From Lithodes maja (Eukaryota > Arthropoda > Malacostraca > Decapoda > Lithodidae): a DNA stretch of 64,000 nt. Under the pieces are notes generated by a model. That model ran no database searches. It had not been told where the DNA came from and worked only from the letters and a program-made list of their open reading frames with translations. The stretch covers positions 1 through 64,000 of the forward strand of contig JBAKBP010012324.1 of the NCBI GenBank assembly GCA_037953745.1, read 5' to 3'. The translations under genes and the position numbers were made by a program. This document shows positions 55,413 to 64,000 of the stretch, piece by piece (the first letter of the stretch is position 1; each line of letters opens with the position of its first letter).

Positions 55413-56055
55413 TGTCGGGAATAGGGTAATGATCCCGACAGGTTTTGGTCCAATAGGACATTTGAATTTGGCGGTATCGTATCGCTTGTACGATTTCGGC
55501 TGGTCCTTTGTGTATTGTAGTTTATTCTTAAGTTAGGTTAAATATTAACTGTAATGTATAAATATCTACATCAGCTCTAGATGTATTATGAAACCAAGTT
55601 TTGGGTTATAATTATTATGAGCCGGCAGCCATATGTAATTTCGCGAAGCGATCGGACGCCGGCCCTGCAGTCTCTCAATCAACACCGTACAGTCAACATC
55701 TCCTCCCCCGGCTCTGACTCAACCCACAGTTCACCATGTGCTACAAATACTAATATATAACAACAGTCCTACATCACCAGTCCTCTAAGCTAAGTTCATT
55801 GTATCGATATTGTATTATGTGAACATTCCTACATGTCATGCAATTGAACTAGCCGTGTGTGGGGGACTGGATTATACCCATCGACGAATACCTCGTTGGT
55901 AATTATATTATAAATATTTGTTGGGATATTTCATGTACCAGTGATATGTAATTTAACCTTTATCTAAATTCCCAATAAATATTGGTCCTTCGTGCCCTAA
56001 AGCTTCCTTACCGTAGTCCCGTTTTGTTTGCTTCCTTGACGCTTGTGGGCTTACA
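55413..56055 (+). repeat. BEL/Pao 5' LTR
   Basis: Starts TGTCGGGAATAGGGTAATGA and contains an internal hairpin TCGGGA...TCCCGACA. AATAAA (55976) is a likely polyadenylation signal. The end at TTACA (56055) is inferred; ATGGCTGCCGCC after it may be the primer-binding site. Confidence 0.8.
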
Positions 56056-56808
56056 AATGGCTGCCGCCTCGCGCGTTGTTGGCCGACTGCCATTTCCCTA
56101 GTTTTGACCCAGCTTCTTCCCTCGTGTTTTTTACCGTTTCGGCACCGTCCCTATCTTTTTTGGGACTAGTTTCCAGGTTTTTTTTGGGCGTGTGCTCCTT
56201 GGCGTTTTTTGGTGGGTTAGCTGGGCTGGAGATTGGGGTAGGGGTTGTTTCGTCGGTCACCATTTTGCGCTCATAGGCTTGGCTAGGCTGGGCAGTCTAG
56301 GCCTGCAGGTGTCTGTGGTGGCTATTCATTTCGCTTTGGTGGTGTGCCTGTGGTGTTAGTTGTGTTGTGTCATTGTGGGACTCATTATTAATTTTGCTGG
56401 TGGGGAGGGTTCTCATGTGACCTTTTATATTTCAATTTCATAATAGCCTAGGCCTAGTTGCTTAAAGTGGCGGTCATGAGTGTCGGTCTTTGTTAATTCC
56501 TAAGCGATTGACAGTTAATAGTCAGACCTCATGATTGTAGCTTAACCAACTAGGCTTACCTATAAAGGGCTTACAATAATTAGTGCTTCACCTTACCCTT
56601 TCTTTTAATGGATTTAGTATTTAATTCTTTTGTCTAGTTAGATAATTTCCTTTCGATAGTTTATGTTAAGGGGAATGTAAGTACTATGTAATTCTTTTTG
56701 AGTAAATTTCTTAAGTAATGGGGGTTTGCCGCTGTTGATTCCTAAGCGATTAACGGTTTGTAGTCTGACCTCATTGTAGTTTAAGTTGCTTAAAATTAGA
56801 CCTTAACG
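56056..56808 (+). other. BEL/Pao leader
   Basis: Non-coding leader containing an imperfect direct repeat of about 60 bp (TTCCTAAGCGATT...AGTCTGACCTCAT) at 56497-56545 and 56738-56790. Confidence 0.6.
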
Positions 56809-59520
56809 ATGACAGATTTAAAGAAACTTAAGATTCTTAAGGGAGGGATGAAGGGAAGTTTAAATAGATGTTTAAGAGATCTTGATGAATTTTTAATAAG
56901 TGCCACGGCTGATCAGATAAAAGGTAAATTTGCTACTGTTACTAAGTCGCTAGCTACTTATGATAGTTATGCTCAGCAGGTATATGGTTTATTGACAGTT
57001 ACTGACGATGTGGAAGAAGAAATGTCGGCAGATCTTGAGTACTTTGAGGACGTTAATACAGCCTTAGCCAGACTATCTTCCACCCAAGAATCAACCTCTG
57101 TTAAGGATACCGGTACACCAAAGGCGACTGGTTTTAACCTGCCGAAGCTTACTTTGCCTACCTTTTCCGGGGATTCGGCTACCTGGACTGGGTTTTGGGA
57201 TATTTTTGAGTGTTCCGTCCATCATAATAAAACGCTCACATCCATCCAAAGGTTCACATATCTCTGTGGTCAATTGAAAGGGGAGGCATTGAAGTTAGTC
57301 GATGGGTACAAGCTAGAAGTTACCAGCTACGAGTCTGCAGTGGAGTTGCTGAAGAGAACTTACGGGAGAGTGGAAGTCATCAAGACCGCGTTAATTACCA
57401 AATTCTTCACACTAGATCCTCCATCCTATGATGTGGCAGACCTAAAGGAGTACTATGCCTCCTTTGAGAGCCTCCTCCGATCTATGGAGACAATGGCCGT
57501 CACCAAGGAGGAGATATTTAGTGTGAATATCTTGAATAAGATACCCTCTCCCCTAAGGGAAATCTTACGACGACAACTAAGCGACTCTCCACTAAACTTG
57601 GAAGCGTTGGTGCAGGTGTACCAGACTGAAGTCTTCAATATGGAGAGTACTGGACACTACCGACAAGTGGAGGTGTCGCCATCTACTGCAGCTTTCCCGG
57701 TACAGACTTCTCCTAAACAGAAAAGGCCAATATCATTAGGTTGTAAGTTGTGCAGTGTCCACGGTCATCTGTGGTATCAGTGTCCTAAGTATCCTAAGGC
57801 TACACAGAAGATTGGCAAGGCTAAATCGCTTAAGTTATGTACCAGCTGTCTGGCAAGAGACCACTTCAACAGTACCTGCACCAATTCCTACATCAAACCT
57901 TGTAAGTATTGCAAGGGGAAACATTGGTTTTCCCTTTGCACCCAGTCTGATCGGCACGACGGCAAAGAAAAGGGGAGAACCCCCAAAGAGTCACATGAGA
58001 AAGGTAAGAGCGAGGGTGATAAAGTATCTGCCATGTCCATTGCTTCTCGAGAATGTCAATTGCTTCCTACTATGATGCTGCCAGTAGTGGGGAGTAATAA
58101 TAATACTATAATGACGCGCACCTTACTTGACCAGTGCTCACAGAGGTCATTCGTTCTGCGGTCATCATTACCTCAGCTCAAGTGTACCAGCAAGGGTCAA
58201 GAGAATTTGCGTCTCCATGGTTTCACTGGTGAAATAGATTCCAGTGACTATGATATTGTGGAGATTTCATATGTTTATAGAAAAAAGGTATGTCCCATCA
58301 AGGCTGTTGTGGTCGACACACTACCCAGTTTCTATATAGCATCAGAGATTCAACCACATTGGAAATATCTCAGAAGCAAGGGGTATAAACTGGCTGATGA
58401 TCAACTCTCTGCTAACAATGGTATTATGCTACTGGTCGGAGCTGATTATTACTACGACCTGGTTCACCCTGGATATCGGCGGGTAGATAAGCTTATAATG
58501 CTCCCCACGATCCAAGGGTATGCCATTTCTGGATCCTATGCCACTTCCTCTCAAGACACACAGGTGGAGGTGGTTACGGTCCTCAAGGTAGCAGTAAGCC
58601 CCATAGATAAATATATTAGGCCAAATGTGCCTGATAATACATGTACTGATATAGATAAGCTATGGGACTTGGACAATATTGGAATTGACCCACATGAACT
58701 TGATCGTGAGTCCAAGCTAGCGTTAAGCTCGTATGAAGATACTGTAACGTACGACTCTGGCAGAGGTCAGTATGTGGTAAGGCTCCCTTGGAATGATAAC
58801 AAGAGTAAATTACCTACTAATTTCCATCTAGCACTTGGTAGGTTATGTGGCCTTCAGAAGCAGTTTGTCAAGGATCCAAGTTATTGCGAGACTTATGCGG
58901 CAGTTTTAGCCGAGCAGGTACAACGTGGATTTGTGGAGAGAGTAAATCTCGGTGAATATGGGGATAACATCCATTACCTTGCTCACCATGGGATTAAAAA
59001 GGACAGTTCCACCACTCCTGTTCGTATTGTGTATGACTGCTCTGCTAATTCTAGTGATCGCTCCTATAGCCTGAATGATTGTCTGTACACGGGTCCATCC
59101 CTGGTCTCTGATCTAGCGCAAATTATGTTGCGCTTCAGATGTCATAAGTTTGCATGGGTCGCCGATATTGAGAAGGCCTTCCTGATGCTTCAACTCCATC
59201 GTGAAGACAGGGACTCGACAAGATTTTTATGGCCGCGGGAGCCAATGGATCTAGATTCGGAGTATCTGGTCTACAGGTTCAGAGTCGTCTTATTCGGGGC
59301 GACCTGTTCCCAGTTCCTTCTCAACGCTACTATCTTGCGTCATCTTGAGGAGGCTGGACTAGATCCTGACTTCAAGAATGAGATCAAGCAGGAGATCTAT
59401 GTGGACAATCTTCAAGGCACCGGAGACAATGAAGATTTATTGCTCAAGAGATGCTGGGAGATCCGTGATATATTTGCCAAGGCTAATTTATACTTAAGAG
59501 AATGGGCCATAATAGTGATC
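56809..59520 (+). pseudogene. BEL/Pao gag-protease-RT (frameshifted at its end)
   Basis: One open frame of about 900 codons. Residues 1-300 are gag with a coiled N-terminus and the LPTFSGD...WTGFWDIFE block. Three Cys/His knuckles follow at about 312-385 (CKLCSVHGHLWYQC, CTSCLARDHFNSTC, CKYCKGKHWFSLC). A protease with DQCSQRSF lies near 440. RT has DIEKAFLMLQL near 785, FGATCSQFLLNATI, and YVDN near 863, the active-site variant common in this clade. A one-base frameshift at about 59505 passes the frame to the next segment. Otherwise it is undamaged. Confidence 0.88.
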
Positions 59521-60723
59521 TTTTGAAAGGTCAATTTGCTTCTGATGGTGTAGCTACTGAGAATAGTGAGGTGAAGTTTTTAGGCCACAAATGGGACACT
59601 ACCACAGATTGTATATCCTTCTGTCACACCCCATGCGGCAGTGAGCTTATGACCAAGCGAAACTGCTTAAGCTTGTCAGCGAGGTTGTTTGATCCCCTAG
59701 GTTTTTTGCTGCCTGTAACAATCCGTGCTCGTATGTTTTTACAGCAACTGTGGCGGCTAAAACTAGATTGGGACACGCCCCTCCCGACTGAGTTACAAAA
59801 TACTTGGCGGTTGATTCGGTCGGACCTTTCCACATGTTGCAAGGTCCAACTTAATCGTCAGGTTATTAGTGGTCAACAGGTGGATCTACATGCCTTTTCT
59901 GATGCTAGTAATAGTGCGTACGGTACTGCCGTATACGTATGCAATGGTAGTGAAGCGACGCTGGCTATAGCGAAGGCCAAAGTAGCCCCTATAAAGAAGA
60001 TTACAGTTCCTAAATTAGAACTTACTGCATTGCTTCTGTCTGCTCGTCTAATAAAGTTTACACTGGATGCTTATGCAGACATACTACAGATTAATAACGT
60101 CTATGTCTGGAGCGACAGTCAAATAGCGCTTTCATGGGTACACAGCCAGAAAGTGTTACCTGTTTATGTTTCTAATCGCACTGATGAGATACATAACTTA
60201 GTTCCTACAGCTAAATTTCGCTATGTGAGCACCAGGGATAACCCCAGTGACATAATTTCCCGGGGGATCTCGGCACAGCAGTTTATGTCTTCCTCTATTT
60301 GGTGGCATGGACCTCCATGGCTTACATCTCCAACTGAATGGCCTCAGGATTTCAGGGAATGCATGTCTGATCCTTCAAGTCGGCCCCAAGATGATGTGTT
60401 AAGTAGTTCGAATGTGAGTACTACACATCAGGATAACAAGTTGGTAGAGTGGGAACGTTACGGCAGCTATGATCAAGTAATACGGGTATTTGCATGGATA
60501 TACCGTTTCATTAACAACATGAGAAGTCGGGCTCACAGGTCTTTCCTTAGTGAAGATTCGAAGCATATCAGACTCCATGAAATGAGATCAGCAGAAGCAA
60601 AACTAATATGTTTAGTACAAAAGGAATCTTATCCTACTGAACATCAAATCCAGAGCAAGGAGTCAAAGGCCAAACCCTCAAACTTAATGAGGCAGCTAGG
60701 ATTATATATGGAAGGAGGCATAA
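59502..60723 (+). pseudogene. BEL/Pao RT thumb, RNase H and integrase N-terminus
   Basis: This continues the polyprotein in a new phase: KFLGHKWD, the SLSARLFDPLGFLLPVTIR block of the Pao connection, RNase H motifs LHAFSDASNSAYGTAVY, PKLELTALLLSARL and VWSDSQIALSW, then a spacer with DNPSDIISRG and the start of the integrase region. It is interrupted at 60724 by MITE M1 copy 5. The reading frame continues on the far side of the MITE when the MITE and one TTAA are removed. Confidence 0.86.
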
Positions 60724-61347
60724 TTAACCTAACAAGTGCGCATGGGGGTAATTGAAAACGTCCCCCTGTGCTGACGTATTTGAGGTGTTTCCGTCACTAA
60801 AATATTCATTGTACCATTAATAGCATTAATAATTATCCATATGCGCCTATTATGGGTTGATTATAAAGGTATTAACCTGAAACAACAATAAAACGAGTGA
60901 AAACAGCGTTTGGATGGTCAAAATCGGAGATATAGCCCGCGAGTTGTATAATGTATGGGTGAGGCAAACTGCTTTCCCGCCAATTTCCCCCAAGCCCACT
61001 GAGACACAGTCGATCGATACTCTCTCTCTCTCTCTTGCACTCGCTTGCCATCAGTGATGACAACACCCTGCTTGCAACTCGCTAATGTTAGCACGAAAAT
61101 ATACCTCAGAATAAGGGAATAATAGGGAAAATAGGTGATAACTGAAGGAGAGGAGGAAAGTGGGGAAGGAGGGGAGGTAGAGGACTGAGATTTTGCATGG
61201 CCCAGGGGCCAAAATAAAAAAAAAAAAATATATTTTTTTTTTTTTTTTCGATGTCAAAAGTTGATTTTTTATTTTACTTACTCTCAAGAGTCTTCCCGCA
61301 GTCCGCCGGGGGAACTCTTAAGAGTCTCCCCGCAGTTCCCTGGTTAA
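60724..61347 (-). mobile_element. TTAA MITE family M1, copy 5 (inside BEL/Pao)
   Basis: TTAA at 60724-60727 and 61344-61347; minus orientation; same family blocks as copy 1. Confidence 0.9.
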
Positions 61348-62186
61348 GTGTAGAGGCAGGATACAAAAGGCGGACATTATTGATTCTGCAAAATATCCTG
61401 TCCTCCTTAGCTCCTCTCATTTGATTACCAAAATGTTGATTCGCCAATGCCATCGGACCTGCCTACATTTTGGCGTAAATTATGTTCTGGCGTATATGCG
61501 ACAACGTTGGTGGATCCCTAAGATGCGACAAGCAATTAAAGGGATCCACAATAGCTGTACTATCTGTAAAGATTACAGGGTAAGCCTTACTCTCCAGTTG
61601 ATCTACCTCCCTTGCCTGAGTTCAGGGTACAAAGGACTGAACCATTTCAGGTAACCGGGGTAGACTACACCGGAGCGATTCATGTTAGAGAATCGCCCGG
61701 TAATATCATAAAGGTATATGCCGTCCTATTCACATGTGCGGTAACCAGAGCGATTCATATTGAATTGATTGACGACCTATCCAGTGAGGGGTTTTTGCAT
61801 ACTCTACGACGCTTTGCAGGCCGCAATGGTTTCCCTCAAATTATTATAGAGCGATAATGCGACTTGTTTTGTCGGGGCCTCTAAATATCTCCAGAGTTTA
61901 ATGGATGACCCGCAGGTTGTGGCTACCCTCACTGGGAAGGGTTGTCAGTGGAGATTTATACCAGCACGTGCACCATGGTTCGGGGCGATTTGGGAGAGAA
62001 CTATCGGTATCGTCAAATCTGCCATGAAGAAGGTATTAGGAAGGGCACTGGTGACCAGACGGGAGTTGCAAACCATCTTAATAGAAATTGAGATGTCAGT
62101 CAACGACAGGCCCTTGACCTATACCTCGGCAGATGTTGATGACCTCTTACCCATTTCGCCTTCTATGCTAACACGTGGACGAACCC
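61348..62186 (+). pseudogene. BEL/Pao integrase
   Basis: A zinc-binding HHCC module is visible at about 61440-61580 (HRTCLHFG, NSCTICKDY). The catalytic core starts at about 61640 with VTGVDYTGAI (first Asp), has the second Asp context next to a frameshift at about 61850, and continues to APWFGAIWERTIG (Glu). Further frame loss occurs near 61585. The end of the core meets MITE M1 copy 6 at 62187. At least two frameshifts make it inactive. Confidence 0.85.
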
Positions 62187-62821
62187 TTAACCCGGGAACT
62201 GCCGGAAGACTCTTTAGAGTTCGGCCGGCGGACTGCGGGAAGACTCTCTGGAGTAAGTAAAACTAAAAATCAACTTTTTACATCGAAATTTTTTTTTTTT
62301 TTATTTTTATTTATTTATTTATTTTTTTTTTTTTTGGCCCCTGGGCCATGCAAAATCTCAGTCCTCTACCTCCCCTCCTTCCCCACTTTCCTCCTATTCC
62401 TCAGTTATCACCTATTTTCCCTATTATTCCCTTATTCTGAGGTATATTTTCGTGCTAACATTAGCGAGTTGCAAGCAGGGTGTTGTCATCACTGATGGCC
62501 ATCGAGTGCAAGAGAGAGAGAGAGAGTATCGATCGACTGTGTCTCAGTGGCCTTGGGGGAAATTGGCGGGAAAGGAGTTTGCCTCACCCATAGATTATAC
62601 AACTCGCGGGCTATATCTCCGATTTTGACCATCCAAACGCTGTTTTCACTCGTTTTATTGTTGTTTCAGGTTAATACCTTTATAATCAACCCATAATAGG
62701 CGCATATGGATAATTATTAATGCTATTAATGGTACAATGAATATTTTAGTGACGAAAAACCTCAAATACGTCAGCACAGGGGGAGGTTTTCATTTACCCC
62801 CGTGCGCACTTCAGAGGTTAA
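62187..62821 (+). mobile_element. TTAA MITE family M1, copy 6 (inside BEL/Pao)
   Basis: TTAA at 62187-62190 and 62818-62821; plus orientation; right end of the CACTTCAGAGG subtype shared with copy 4. Confidence 0.9.
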
Positions 62822-63392
62822 TACCTTTCCTAGATCGTCTGTAAATGACGAAGATCTGCAGGACCCTACGTTCGGCAATGCTGACGCCACACGTCGTCGC
62901 TTCCAGTATGTAAAGAAGGTGTCCGACGATCTATAGAAACGGTGGACCCAAGAATATTTGCTGTCTCTTCGCGAGCGTCACTCTCATAAGATCAAAGGGA
63001 CGAATCAACGATGGCCTCGTATCGGGGATATCGTCCTGATTCATGATGAGCGTCCTAGGTTATTTTGGAAGCTTGGGAGGATTATCGATTTGTTCCAGGG
63101 CATTGATGGTCTTATAAGGGTTGCTAGAATACAAACTTCGACTGGGGTAACTACTTGCCCAGTCGTAAGGTTATATCCCTTGGAGCAGGATGTAGAACTG
63201 CCGGATGATCCTGGCGTCTCTACTGATACCCCTCCGCGGGAGAGTGCTGGTGACAGTGCTCCTCAAGGTGGGGCAGCTGATGATGAGAAGGATGATCCTC
63301 CTCAGGCTTCAGGTGGCGCTCGTCCCAAAAGGAGGACGGCTATGAGTTCCGTGGATCTTTGGAGATCTAAGATCAAACAAGGTGATCTTTGA
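62822..63392 (+). pseudogene. BEL/Pao integrase C-terminal domain
   Basis: Downstream of the MITE the frame contains one TAG (about 62934, where Trp is expected before KRW). It continues with QEYLLSLRERH, RWPRIGDIVLIHDERP, FWKLGRIIDLFQG and CPVVRLYPLE, a C-terminal domain typical of BEL integrases. It ends in a Pro/Ser/Asp-rich tail (63190-63330) and a basic end at 63392. Confidence 0.82.
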
Positions 63393-63457
63393 CTTCGATG
63401 TCCTTTTTTTGTTCTCTGTATATAGCTCCTGTATATCATTTTTGGTGGCGGGCAATA

Positions 63458-64000
63458 TGTCGGGAATAGGGTAATGATCCCGACAGGTTTTGGTCCAATA
63501 GGACATTTGAATTTGGCGGTATCGTATCGCTTGTACGATTTCGGCTGGTTCTTTGTGTATTGTAGTTTATTCTTAAGTTAGGTTAAATATTAACTGTAAT
63601 GTATAAATATCTACATCAGCTCTAGATGTATTATGAAACCAAGTTTTGGGTTATAATTATTATGAGCCGGCAGCCATATGTAATTTCGCGAAGCGATCGG
63701 ACGCCGGCCCTGCAGTCTCTCAATCAACACCGTACAGTCAACATCTCCTCCCCCGGCTCTGACTCAACCCACAGTTCACCATGTGCTACAAATACTAATA
63801 TATAACAACAGTCCTACATCACCAGTCCTCTAAGCTAAGTTCATTGTATCGATATTGTATTATGTGAACATTCCTACATGTCATGCAATTGAACTAGCCG
63901 TGTGTGGGGGACTGGATTATACCCATCGACGAATACCTCGTTGGTAATTATATTATAAATATTTGTTGGGATATTTCATGTACCAGTGATATGTAATTTA
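63458..64000 (+). repeat. BEL/Pao 3' LTR (partial)
   Basis: 543 bp matching 55413-55955, with one substitution seen. A GGTGGCGGGCAATA stretch just upstream is the likely polypurine primer. It is cut by the window end. Confidence 0.9.

Larger units (their letters stand above)
55413..64000 (+). mobile_element. BEL/Pao LTR retrotransposon (right LTR runs off the window)
   Basis: Left LTR 55413-56055, leader 56056-56808, gag-pol 56809-63392 with two MITE insertions, polypurine-rich stretch, right LTR from 63458. Over the 543 bp of LTR visible on both sides I see one substitution (C/T in GGTCCTT against GGTTCTT). The pol order gag-PR-RT-RH-IN and the motifs are of BEL/Pao type. The right-hand target duplication lies outside the window. 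Confidence 0.92.

Overview
The window is animal nuclear DNA made almost entirely of transposable elements. The organism is probably an arthropod, and a decapod crustacean is the best guess. The reasons are CR1-, Jockey- and RTE-like LINEs, BEL/Pao and Ty3/Gypsy LTR elements, many piggyBac-like TTAA elements, (ATT)n- and (AAC)n-tailed SINEs, and a SINE body of a type I associate with decapods. The species cannot be named from the sequence. I see no rRNA gene, no functional tRNA gene, no CRISPR array and no convincing host gene. One weak two-exon host candidate lies near 38.2-38.5 kb.

Layout. 0.3-4.8 kb: an RTE-like LINE (A) split by another LINE (B). 5.1-5.7 kb: a TTAA MITE (family M1). 6.3-16.5 kb: a three-level nest. 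A Jockey-like LINE (J1) is split by a CR1 LINE (D), which is split by a 4.2 kb piggyBac transposon, and a SINE (SINE-J) sits at the J1 tail. 17.3-19.1 kb: a MITE (H) split by a second LINE-A copy, itself split by a TTAA MITE. 19.5-21.8 kb: TTAA MITEs and a 75-bp inverted repeat. 24.6-34.9 kb: a minus-strand Gypsy element with 1812-bp LTRs, a scrambled pol, and a short piggyBac in one LTR. 35.2-36.2 kb: CT-rich degenerate repeats. 38.7-42.7 kb: a MITE carrying a SINE-J with perfect 11-bp target duplications, then a third Jockey-like copy (J3) holding a palindromic MITE stuffed with three further MITEs. 44.35-47.63 kb: a possible TTAA-bounded block of satellite-like repeats. 47.8-49.9 kb: TA-flanked MITEs. 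50.3-54.3 kb: a near full-length Jockey-like LINE (J2) with a 2A peptide motif and a PHD finger. 55.4 kb to the end: a BEL/Pao element with near-identical LTRs but a broken pol containing two M1 MITEs.

How the parts relate. Autonomous elements and their parasites sit side by side. The J LINEs share their 3' end with SINE-J. The piggyBac element has an internally deleted derivative that keeps one open frame encoding the N-terminal region and the C-terminal cysteine-rich domain without the catalytic core. At least a dozen TTAA-flanked elements show heavy piggyBac-type activity. The most interesting signals are that open frame left by three frame-preserving deletions, the 2A-PHD head of J2, the self-inserted MITEs, and the contrast between young LTRs and damaged interiors in the BEL/Pao element.
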